Below are positions 1 to 6,186 of a stretch of 6,186 nt of DNA, piece by piece. The stretch covers positions 1 to 6,186 of the forward strand of contig JAFKFF010000334.1 in NCBI GenBank assembly GCA_017307315.1, read 5' to 3'. The stretch's first letter is position 1. Every line of letters starts with the position of its first letter. The notes below the pieces were generated by a model. It was given only the letters and a program-made list of their open reading frames with translations. It ran no database searches and was not told where the DNA came from. The DNA is from Alphaproteobacteria bacterium (GTDB taxonomy: Bacteria; Pseudomonadota; Alphaproteobacteria; Micropepsales; Micropepsaceae). A program made the position numbers and the translations under genes.

Positions 1-1972
1 GGAAGAGATGGGCCAGGGCGTCTACACCGCCCTCTCCCAGCTTCTGGCCGACGAACTGGATGTGGACCTGGCCAATGTGACGCCGCTGCCCGCGCCGCCC
101 AGCGATGCGCTGTACGCCAGCCCGAAGTCGCGCCGCCAATCGACCGGCGGTTCGACTTCGATCCGCGGCTTCTACACGGCGCTGCGCCAGGTCGGCGCCT
201 CGGGACGCGCCATGATGGTCCAGGCCGCCGCCCAGCAATGGGGCGTGAGCCCGGCCTCCTTGCGCACCGCCAACGGCCAGGTGATCGACGACGCCCATGG
301 CGGACGCACGCTCTCCTATGGCGCGCTGGCGCCGCGCGCGGCGAAACTGCCGGCGCCGCAAGAGGTCACCCTCAAGGCCGACAAGGACCTCAAATATATC
401 GGCAAGTCGGTCAAGCGCCTGGACACGCCCGACAAGGTCAACGGCAAGGCGCAATATGGCATCGACGTGCGGATGGAAGGCCTCAAGGTCGCCGCCATCG
501 CCGCCTCGCCCGTAGTGGGCGGCAAGATCGCCCGCGTCGACGACAGCAAGCTGAAGGCCATGCCCGGCCTGCAGCTGGTGGTGCTCGACGATCTGGTCGC
601 GGTGGTGGGCCCGAATTTCTGGGCCGCCAAGAAGGGCATGGATGCGCTCGACGTCAAATGGAACGACGGCGAGAATGCCAAGATCAATTCCGACGCGATC
701 TGGCGCGACCTGGCGCGCGGCACGGAGCAGAAGGGCGCCGTGGCCAAGGAAGAAGGCGATGTCGAAAAATCGCTCAAGGGCGACCGCTTCGACGCCGCCT
801 ATGAAATGCCCTTCCTCGCCCATGCCCCGATGGAGCCGCAGAACTTCACGGTGCATGTGAAGGATGGGGCTTGCGAACTCTGGGGCGGCAGCCAGGTGCA
901 GACCGCCACGGTCAAGGCCGCCGCCGACGCGCTCGCAATCGCGCCGGAGAAAGTCACCTTCCACAATTTCATGCTGGGCGGCGGCTTCGGCCGGCGGCTA
1001 GCCACCGACATGGTGACCAAATCGGTCCGCGTCGCGCAGAAGGTGGATGGGCCGGTCAAAGTGATCTGGACGCGCGAGGAAGACATCCAGCAGGACATGT
1101 ACCGTCCCGCCTACCGCAACGCGATGTCGGCCAGCCTCACCAAGGACGGCAGGATCGACGGCTGGACTCACCGCATCGCCGGCGGCTCGGTGATCGCCGC
1201 GATCACGGGCGGCAAGCCCCTCAAGGACGGCATCGATGGCGATGCGGTCGAGGGCGCCGTCACCAATCCCTACGACATTCCCAATCAGCGCGTGGAATAT
1301 GTCCAGACCGAGCCAAAGGCGCTCAATCTGGGCTGGTGGCGCGGCGTGGGGCCGAACAACGCGGTCTTCGCCATCGAAAGCATGATGGACGACCTGGCCA
1401 AGAAGTCGGGCAAGGATCCGGTCGCGTTCCGCCTCGCCCACCTGGACAAGGAACCGCGCCTCAAGGCGATCCTGCAGATCGCGGCCCAGAAGTCCGGCTG
1501 GGGCACCGCCCTTCCGGCACGAACCGCGCGCGGCGTTTGCGCCCAGCACGTCTTCGGCTCCTACATCGCCACCATCACGGAAGCGGAAGTGACCGAGATG
1601 GGCAAGATCAACGTGCGGCGGATCACTTCGGTGGTCGATGCCGGGCGCACCGTCAATCCGGACATCATCGCGACCCAGATCCAGGGCGGCCTCTTGTTCG
1701 GCATGACGGCGGCGCTGTACGGCACGATCACGCTCAAGGACGGCCGCGTGCAGCAGCGCAATTTCAACGATTATCGCATGATGCGGATCAATGAGGCGCC
1801 GCAGATCGACGTCCATGTCGTTCCCAGCACCGAAGATCCCGGCGGGATCGGCGAGCCTGGCTGCACCGCCGGCCCGCCCTCGCTGGTCAATGCGATCTTC
1901 GCGGCGACCGGCGTGCGCATCCACAGGCTTCCCATCGACCGCTCTCTTCTCGCGAGCAGGAAAATCGCATGA
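1..1972 (+). CDS. Molybdopterin-binding subunit of a xanthine dehydrogenase-family enzyme (IorB/aldehyde dehydrogenase type), 5' truncated
   Basis: This is the large, Mo-cofactor subunit of a periplasmic molybdenum hydroxylase that would oxidise an aldehyde or N-heterocycle with water as oxygen donor. The frame is open to the left edge (Glu-Glu before the Met at 8), and that Met lies inside the conserved EMGQGVYTAL motif, so it is not the real start. By family length about 75-90 residues are missing, normally including a Tat signal. Counting from the Met at 8: residues 1-110 are the N-terminal cofactor-binding part (QSTGGSTSIRG at 44-54); about 128-235 is the alpha/beta hammerhead domain; 260-650 is the main cofactor-binding region, with GGGFGRR at 324-330, the WWRGVGPNNAVFAIES block from 443, and GGIGEPG at 612-618, where Glu616 is the expected catalytic base. 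The residues after GEPG (CTAGPPSLVNAIF) differ from the usual PP-x-APA form. The gene overlaps the cytochrome gene by 4 bases. Family assignment is firm; the substrate (aldehyde, isoquinoline, nicotinate or other) cannot be told. Confidence 0.93.
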   Translation, partial: EEMGQGVYTALSQLLADELDVDLANVTPLPAPPSDALYASPKSRRQSTGGSTSIRGFYTALRQVGASGRAMMVQAAAQQWGVSPASLRTANGQVIDDAHGGRTLSYGALAPRAAKLPAPQEVTLKADKDLKYIGKSVKRLDTPDKVNGKAQYGIDVRMEGLKVAAIAASPVVGGKIARVDDSKLKAMPGLQLVVLDDLVAVVGPNFWAAKKGMDALDVKWNDGENAKINSDAIWRDLARGTEQKGAVAKEEGDVEKSLKGDRFDAAYEMPFLAHAPMEPQNFTVHVKDGACELWGGSQVQTATVKAAADALAIAPEKVTFHNFMLGGGFGRRLATDMVTKSVRVAQKVDGPVKVIWTREEDIQQDMYRPAYRNAMSASLTKDGRIDGWTHRIAGGSVIAAITGGKPLKDGIDGDAVEGAVTNPYDIPNQRVEYVQTEPKALNLGWWRGVGPNNAVFAIESMMDDLAKKSGKDPVAFRLAHLDKEPRLKAILQIAAQKSGWGTALPARTARGVCAQHVFGSYIATITEAEVTEMGKINVRRITSVVDAGRTVNPDIIATQIQGGLLFGMTAALYGTITLKDGRVQQRNFNDYRMMRINEAPQIDVHVVPSTEDPGGIGEPGCTAGPPSLVNAIFAATGVRIHRLPIDRSLLASRKIA

Positions 1973-3324
1973 ACAAGAAAAATCTCGGTATCGCGATTGC
2001 GGTCGTTGCCGTCGTCGCGCTCGGCTTTGCGGCCTGGCTGCTGTTGATTCCCGGCCCCACCGCCTTCGCCAGCGGCTCGACGGTGGCGCTGGCCGATTAC
2101 AAGGACGCCAATCCGACCGGCGTCCCCGCCGAACTGGCGAATGGCGACCCCATCAAGCGGGGCGAATATCTGGCCCATGCGGCGGACTGCGTGGCCTGCC
2201 ACATGACCAAGGGCGGCACGCCTTATGCGGGGGGCCTCGCCTTCAATCTGCCGGGCATCGGCACGATCTATTCCACCAACATCACGCCAGACAAGGAAAC
2301 CGGCATTGGCAATTACACCGACCAGCAATTCCTGGATGCCCTGCACAAGGGCAAGCGCGCCGACGGGCAGAATCTCTATCCCGCCATGTCGTACACTTCC
2401 TACACCTACATGACCGACGCCGACGCGCTGGCGATCAAGGCTTATCTGTTCAGCCTGCCCGCGGTGCACGCCCCGGCCAAGGAAAACAAGCTCGAATGGC
2501 CGTTCAACAACCGCAAGCTGATGGCGTTCTGGAATTTCTTCTACAACGCGGATGAACGCTTCCGGCCCAATCCTTCGCAGAGCCCGGAATGGAATCGGGG
2601 CGCCTATCTGGCCGAAGCGATGGGCCATTGCAGCGAATGCCACACCCCGCGCAACCTCGCCTTCGCGATGGACAATCGCCGGAAATACGCAGGTGCCCTG
2701 ACCGCCGGCTGGCGGGCCTACAACATCACCGCCGACAAAAAGGCGGGCCTGGGCGATTGGAGCGACAACGACCTGGCGACCTATCTTTCCACCGGCCATG
2801 CCGAAGGCCATGGCGGCGCTTCCGGCCCGATGGGCGAAGCTTCCGACAACAGCCTCACCTATTTGACGGCGGGCGATATCCGCGCCCTGGTGGTCTATCT
2901 GCGCAGCGTGCCCGCCAAGGATAGCGACATGCCGCACACGGTGACCACGGCGGCGCCGGCTTCGCATCGCGAGGGCGCCCCCATCGACGTCAACGACCGG
3001 GCACGGGGCGAAAAGATCTTCGCCGGCGCCTGCGCCAGTTGCCACGACTGGACCGGCATCAGCCCCTTGAGCAAATACGCCACCCTCACGGGGGCGCGCG
3101 CGGTCAATGACCCCTCGGCCACCAATGTGGCGCAAGCGATCATCACTGGCGTCGACCGCACCACCGAACAGGGTCACATCTTCATGCCCGCCTTCGGCGA
3201 CGCCTATTCCGACGACGAGATCGCCGCCGTCGCCAACTATGTCACTGCCCGCTTCGGGGCGCAGGGCGCGGACCTGACCGCCAAGGACATCGGTTCTTTG
3301 CGCAAGCAGGTCGCGCAACAATAA
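1969..3324 (+). CDS. Membrane-anchored triheme cytochrome c, electron-transfer subunit of the upstream dehydrogenase
   Basis: A 451-residue cytochrome c expected to pass electrons from the molybdenum subunit to quinone or a terminal oxidase in the periplasmic membrane. Residues 1-28 are a short Lys-rich start followed by one hydrophobic segment (about 6-27) without a clear cleavage site, so it is probably an uncleaved anchor. Three c-type haem sites are present: CVACH at 74-78, CSECH at 221-225 and CASCH at 355-359. Likely sixth ligands are Met140 in YPAMSY, Met288 in SGPMGE and Met406 in MPAFG. This three-domain layout matches the cytochrome subunits of acetic-acid-bacterial alcohol and aldehyde dehydrogenases and the C-terminal half of the nicotinate dehydrogenase NicB. 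The start ATG overlaps the previous stop as ATGA, with a GCAGG ribosome binding site at 1956-1960, so translation is probably coupled. A terminator follows the stop. Family call is very firm; the partnership with the upstream gene rests on the overlap and known family pairings. Confidence 0.95.
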   Translation: MNKKNLGIAIAVVAVVALGFAAWLLLIPGPTAFASGSTVALADYKDANPTGVPAELANGDPIKRGEYLAHAADCVACHMTKGGTPYAGGLAFNLPGIGTIYSTNITPDKETGIGNYTDQQFLDALHKGKRADGQNLYPAMSYTSYTYMTDADALAIKAYLFSLPAVHAPAKENKLEWPFNNRKLMAFWNFFYNADERFRPNPSQSPEWNRGAYLAEAMGHCSECHTPRNLAFAMDNRRKYAGALTAGWRAYNITADKKAGLGDWSDNDLATYLSTGHAEGHGGASGPMGEASDNSLTYLTAGDIRALVVYLRSVPAKDSDMPHTVTTAAPASHREGAPIDVNDRARGEKIFAGACASCHDWTGISPLSKYATLTGARAVNDPSATNVAQAIITGVDRTTEQGHIFMPAFGDAYSDDEIAAVANYVTARFGAQGADLTAKDIGSLRKQVAQQ

Positions 3325-3332
3325 GCTAGTCT

Positions 3333-3365
3333 CCCCTTCCGGCCCCAACGGCCGGAAGGGGTTTT
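3333..3365 (+). terminator. Strong intrinsic terminator after the dehydrogenase operon
   Basis: A perfect 12-bp, mostly GC stem (left arm 3333-3344, CCCCTTCCGGCC; right arm 3350-3361) closes a 5-base loop (CCAAC) and is followed at once by TTTT at 3362-3365. It begins 8 bases after the cytochrome stop. There is no T-run on the other side, so it should act on plus-strand transcription only. Its right arm is also the ribosome binding site of the next gene. The T-run is short (4), so some read-through is plausible. Confidence 0.9.
3354..3361 (+). promoter_or_regulatory. Shine-Dalgarno sequence of the antiporter gene, buried in the terminator stem
   Basis: GGAAGGGG lies 5 bases before the GTG at 3367, a normal spacing, and is the only good ribosome binding site for that start. 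All eight bases are paired in the 12-bp hairpin described at 3333-3365. In a read-through transcript the site would therefore be hidden unless the hairpin is opened, for example by a ribosome finishing the cytochrome gene 8 bases upstream of the stem. Confidence 0.7.
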
Positions 3366-3366
3366 C

Positions 3367-4983
3367 GTGCTTCTGCCTGCGCTTCCCATCGGCTTCGGCC
3401 TGGTCGCCGTCACCGCGCTTGCCGCGGCTCTGGCGCGCAAGACCTTCTTCCCGCCTTCGATATTCCTGGTCCTGGTGGGCCTGGGCCTGGGCTTCATCCC
3501 GGGCATGCCCCGGATCGAGCTTCGGCCGGACCTGGTGCTGACCCTGCTCCTTCCGCCGCTGCTCTATTCGGCGGGCGTGGGCATGAGCTGGAAAGGCTTC
3601 AAGGCCAATCTGAGGCCCATCCTGCTTTTGGCGGTGGGCTGCGTGATCTTCACCGCGATGTCTGTCGCCGCGGTGGCGCGCTATCTGCTCGATCTCAGCT
3701 GGGCGGTGGGTTTCGTGCTGGGCGCGATCGTGGCGCCTCCCGACGCGGTGGCGCCGATGGCGATCGCCAAGCGCTTTCCCATTCCCCGCCGCGTTCTCAC
3801 CATCCTGGAAGGCGAAGGCCTGGTGAACGACGCCACCGCCCTTATCCTCTTCAGCTTTGCCGTCAGCGCCGTGATCGCGGGCGGGGAATTCTCCTTCTCC
3901 GCCGCCGTGGGAAGCTTTGCGGCCATCGTCGCGGGCGAAATTCTCTGGGGCATGGCGGTCGGCTGGGTGGGGCTGTTCCTGCGCCGGATGGCACAGGAGC
4001 CGCGCGTGGAAATCGTGCTGGCGATGCTGACGCCCTACGCCGCCTTCTGGGTGCCGGAAAGTCTGGGCGGCTCCGGCGTGCTGGCCGCCGTCACCGCAGG
4101 GCTCTTCGTCAGCTACAACGGCCCGCGCTTCATTTCCTCGGCGACGCGCCTGCAGGGATTTTTCGTCTGGGACCTCGTGGTCTACCTGATCGAAGGCGTG
4201 ATCTTCCTTCTGACCGGCCTGCAGGCGCGGGTGATCGCCGACACGCTGGGCGGCGCGGATTGGATGCGGCTGGGCCTGGCCGCAGTATCGGTCACCATCG
4301 CGATCGTGGTGGTGCGCTTCGTCTGGGTCTATGCCGGCACCTATCTGCCCTGCTGGATCTGGCCGAGCTGGCGACGGCGCAATCCCGCGCCGCCCTGGCA
4401 GGAAACCTTTGCCATCGCTTTCACGGGCATAAGGGGCGTGGTGTCGCTGGCCGCCGTCCTTTCCATTCCCCTGATGTCGGGGCCCGGCCCTTTCCCGGAG
4501 CGCGGCCTTCTTCTGCTGGTGACCTTTGCCGTGATCCTGGCGACCCTGGTGGGTCAAGGTTTTTCCTTCGCCTGGGTCGTGCGCAAGCTCGGTCTCACCG
4601 CCCTTGGCAAGCGCGAGGCCGATGCCGACAAGCAGCGCGAAGTGAAGGCGCGCGTCGCGGGGATCGATGCGGCGCTGACGCGGCTGGACCGGCTGGAAAG
4701 CGCCGGACTGGCGCCGGAAACGGTGGATATCCTGCGCCGCCGCCATGCCGATCGGCGCGCTTATTTCGTGGCGGCCTGCCGGGACCTGGAAAGCGGCGAA
4801 GCGGTCGCGCATGCCACCGCCCTGCAGCTGGAATTCCTGGCGGTGGAGCGCTCCGCCATCGCCGATCTCTATGCCCAGGGCGCGCTGGAAGACGAGGCGC
4901 GGCGCCGGATCGAGCGGGAATTGGATCTGGATGAAAGCCGCATCCACCACGCGGCGGAAAGCGGCACCGGCCGCGTCGGCTAG
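3367..4983 (+). CDS. Na+/H+ antiporter, CPA1 (NhaP/NHE-like) family
   Basis: A 538-residue inner-membrane cation/proton exchanger that would expel Na+ (or K+) in exchange for H+. Residues 1-410 are strongly hydrophobic and hold about twelve membrane segments. Family hallmarks include FIPGMPRIEL (43-52), LPPLLYSAG (62-70), APPDAVAP (123-130, Asp126), ILEGEGLVNDATALI (146-160, with the Asn154-Asp155 pair typical of electroneutral CPA1 exchangers) and TGIRGVVSLA (353-362, Arg356). Residues 411-538 are a charged helical cytoplasmic tail ending in a DEARRRIERELDLDE stretch, common in bacterial CPA1 proteins. The GTG start is chosen because the first membrane segment begins immediately after it, the distance to FIPG fits the family, and a GGAAGGGG site lies 5 bases upstream. 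No promoter fits in the 42-base gap after the cytochrome gene, so transcription must come from read-through or from a promoter inside that gene. The stop overlaps that of the converging gene. Ion preference cannot be read from the sequence. Confidence 0.93.
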   Translation: MLLPALPIGFGLVAVTALAAALARKTFFPPSIFLVLVGLGLGFIPGMPRIELRPDLVLTLLLPPLLYSAGVGMSWKGFKANLRPILLLAVGCVIFTAMSVAAVARYLLDLSWAVGFVLGAIVAPPDAVAPMAIAKRFPIPRRVLTILEGEGLVNDATALILFSFAVSAVIAGGEFSFSAAVGSFAAIVAGEILWGMAVGWVGLFLRRMAQEPRVEIVLAMLTPYAAFWVPESLGGSGVLAAVTAGLFVSYNGPRFISSATRLQGFFVWDLVVYLIEGVIFLLTGLQARVIADTLGGADWMRLGLAAVSVTIAIVVVRFVWVYAGTYLPCWIWPSWRRRNPAPPWQETFAIAFTGIRGVVSLAAVLSIPLMSGPGPFPERGLLLLVTFAVILATLVGQGFSFAWVVRKLGLTALGKREADADKQREVKARVAGIDAALTRLDRLESAGLAPETVDILRRRHADRRAYFVAACRDLESGEAVAHATALQLEFLAVERSAIADLYAQGALEDEARRRIERELDLDESRIHHAAESGTGRVG

Positions 4984-5885
4984 ATTTTCGCGCCGCGGCT
5001 GCGCAGCAATTTGGTGGCTTGCGCCACATCCTCGCGCACGCCACGATTGAGCTTGCCGATCGTGATCACCGATTGCACGCCCTCGGCATAAAGGCCGGGA
5101 ATGGCGGCATGGACGGCCTTCACGTCATGGGCATCGACCGCGATCTTGCTGCCATCGGGCTGGGTAAGGGTCACTTTGGTCAGGCTGGCGGAAACCGCCG
5201 CGTCCTTCAGGGACTTCGCGATGTTGGCGATATAGCCGCGCGTCTCTTTGGGCAAGGGACGGCCCCGATGCAGATGGTCCTCGATATTGCCCGGCCCATC
5301 ATTATAGGCCGCAAACATCGCCGGATAGCCGTATTTGAATTTCAGCCATTTGAGATAGGCGGCGCCCGCGAAGATATTGTCGTGCGGATCGAACGGATCG
5401 GCGCCGAGATGATACTGTACCGCCATCTCGCGATAAGTCCCCGGCATGATTTGCATGATCCCCATCGCGCCCGCGTCCGATATGATGGGCTTGGCTTCCG
5501 CCAGCATGGTGCGCCCGCCGCTTTCCTGGCGCATGACGGCGCGAATCCATTGCGGCGATATCTTGAAGGCCTTGGACGCTTCCAGGATCAGCGGTTCCCA
5601 GCGCGCCATCAGCGCGGCCGGGGACATGGCCTGTTCCTGCACGAACATCGAAGGCGTTGGCTTGAGCGGGGCCGCATCTTCGAGAAGGCGCTCCGCCGAA
5701 AGCGCGGGCGCCGGCGCGGTCGAAGGCGAAACCTGAATGTGCCGCAAGCCCGCGATCATCGCCACCGTCAGGCCGCCCAGAAGCAGGAGGCGGACGAAAT
5801 TGCGTGCCGGCAGCGGCGAAGGCTCCGCAACCGCACGCGCACTGAGCGCGACTGCCGAACTGACAAGCGGGCGTTTGCCGGACAA
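4980..5885 (-). CDS. Membrane-anchored lytic transglycosylase (SLT domain) with a C-terminal extension
   Basis: A 301-residue peptidoglycan lytic transglycosylase that would cut the MurNAc-GlcNAc bond, forming 1,6-anhydro-MurNAc. From the TTG start: a short cytoplasmic N-terminus; one membrane segment at about 29-47 (FVRLLLLGGLTVAMIAGL), acting as anchor or signal; a Pro/Ala-rich linker to about 85; the SLT catalytic domain at about 87-228. Seen there are RQESGG with the catalytic Glu121, GAMGIMQIMPGTY (139-151), the AAYNDGPGNI block (192-201; the family more often has Ala for this Asp) and KETRGYI (213-219). Residues 237-301 form a separate tail (VTLTQPDGS ... REDVAQATKLLRSRGAKI) that I cannot assign. 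The frame stays open to an ATG at 6182, but that 99-residue extension is Arg/Lys-rich, unlike any SLT leader, and covers AT-rich DNA. The TTG has an AAGGA site 7 bases upstream, and no better in-frame start precedes the membrane segment. SLT call is firm; the exact start is likely. Confidence 0.9.
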   Translation of the reverse strand: MSGKRPLVSSAVALSARAVAEPSPLPARNFVRLLLLGGLTVAMIAGLRHIQVSPSTAPAPALSAERLLEDAAPLKPTPSMFVQEQAMSPAALMARWEPLILEASKAFKISPQWIRAVMRQESGGRTMLAEAKPIISDAGAMGIMQIMPGTYREMAVQYHLGADPFDPHDNIFAGAAYLKWLKFKYGYPAMFAAYNDGPGNIEDHLHRGRPLPKETRGYIANIAKSLKDAAVSASLTKVTLTQPDGSKIAVDAHDVKAVHAAIPGLYAEGVQSVITIGKLNRGVREDVAQATKLLRSRGAKI

Positions 5886-5892
5886 AACAAAT

Positions 5893-5897
5893 TCCTT
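5893..5897 (-). promoter_or_regulatory. Ribosome binding site that sets the TTG start of the transglycosylase
   Basis: Read on the minus strand, AAGGA (within AGAAGGAA) stands 7 bases before the TTG whose first base is 5885. It is the only good Shine-Dalgarno match near an in-frame start upstream of the membrane segment, and it is why the longer reading from 6182 is not used. Confidence 0.7.
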
Positions 5898-6000
5898 CTG
5901 TCGAAAGAGGCGCCAGGATCTCTTATGGGATCGCTTCGGCCCGCGGCACGTTGCTGAATCGCGCCTTGCATTACGCCGCCTCTCGAGGAAGGCGGGCGCC

Positions 6001-6022
6001 GGATTGTTATCGTCACAAATCC
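6001..6022. repeat. Imperfect inverted repeat, possible operator
   Basis: GGATTGT (6001-6007) and ACAAATCC (6015-6022) are inverted copies apart from one extra A, separated by 7 bases. The repeat overlaps the weak -10-like element of the possible transglycosylase promoter, a position that would suit a repressor. The arms are short, and chance occurrence is possible. Confidence 0.3.
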
Positions 6023-6186
6023 GTGGAAACAAATAAAAAATTCGCCCGGCATTCGGCGCTCGCGAGATTTCCTTGAAAATCCTGGCTTTTCTGCAAAGGT
6101 TCCACGCGTAAAATTCTTGTAAGGCGCGTTTGAACCCCTTACTCCGCCCGCGCATCTTCTTCTTGCGAGATCGATCGGACATGATG

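Larger units (their letters stand above)
5886..6186. other. Region without a supported gene; likely upstream regulatory region of the transglycosylase
   Basis: About 300 bases, visibly AT-richer than the rest (for example AAATAAAAAATT at 6031-6042). Frames open across it give Arg-rich, unfamiliar peptides, so I call no gene. A weak minus-strand promoter is possible: TTGTTT (6032-6027), a 17-base spacer and TAACAA (6009-6004), only a fair match to a sigma-70 site. On the plus strand TAAAAT at 6109-6114 resembles a -10 box, and ATGATG at 6181 could open a divergent gene, but no convincing -35 box or ribosome binding site accompanies them. One GANTC site (GAATC, 5956-5960), the CcrM methylation target in alphaproteobacteria, is present. 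An imperfect inverted repeat lies at 6001-6022. Confidence 0.5.

Noticed and set aside
998..1924. A 308-codon minus-strand frame inside the Mo-subunit gene
   Set aside because: Low-complexity Arg/Asp/Gly-rich translation opposite a conserved enzyme; a composition shadow.
1771..4950. A 1059-codon open frame on the minus strand spanning the ends and middles of three plus-strand genes
   Set aside because: Its translation is rich in His, Arg, Gly and Gln with no recognisable domain and runs antisense to three well-supported genes. In GC-rich DNA stop codons are rare in such shadow frames, so length alone means little.
4970..4999. GC hairpin at the convergent gene ends as a bidirectional terminator
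   Set aside because: The stem is only 6 bp with an 18-base loop, and no T-run follows on either strand.
5019..5957. A 312-codon plus-strand frame opposite the transglycosylase
   Set aside because: No family resemblance, while the opposite strand carries clear SLT motifs, a membrane segment and a ribosome binding site.
6126..6150. Minus-strand GGGGTTCAAAC, which resembles a tRNA T-arm
   Set aside because: The flanking bases do not form a 5-bp T-stem and no acceptor or anticodon arm can be built around it.
6109..6186. Possible plus-strand promoter (TAAAAT) and divergent gene start (ATGATG at 6181)
   Set aside because: There is no convincing -35 box, no well-placed ribosome binding site, and only two codons are visible before the window ends.

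Overview
The window is dense, GC-rich bacterial DNA with third positions strongly biased to G and C. The gene families point to an alphaproteobacterium, but I cannot name a genus. It holds three complete genes and one truncated gene; only the last 300 bases or so lack a supported gene. I recognise the families of all four genes but not the exact substrate or locus name of any, so no gene symbols are given.

Bases 1-3324 form an operon for a membrane-attached molybdenum hydroxylase. The first gene, cut off by the left window edge, encodes the molybdopterin-binding subunit of an isoquinoline 1-oxidoreductase/aldehyde dehydrogenase-type enzyme. Its stop codon overlaps the start codon (ATGA) of a membrane-anchored cytochrome c with three CXXCH haem sites. 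Such enzymes normally also have a small 2Fe-2S subunit, which would lie upstream and is not visible. The expected electron path is substrate to Mo-cofactor to 2Fe-2S to three haems c to quinone or an oxidase on the periplasmic side. The operon ends in a strong intrinsic terminator at 3333-3365.

Bases 3367-4983 encode a CPA1-type Na+/H+ antiporter with a hydrophilic C-terminal tail. It begins with GTG one base after the terminator's T-run, and its Shine-Dalgarno sequence is the 3' arm of the terminator hairpin. This is the most interesting regulatory arrangement in the window.

Bases 4980-5885, on the minus strand, encode a membrane-anchored lytic transglycosylase with an SLT domain. I start it at a TTG with a good ribosome binding site, not at the far-upstream ATG. 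It converges on the antiporter gene, and the two stop codons share the palindrome CTAG. Bases 5886-6186 are AT-richer and look like its upstream regulatory region. I see no new defence, mobile or CRISPR-like system here.
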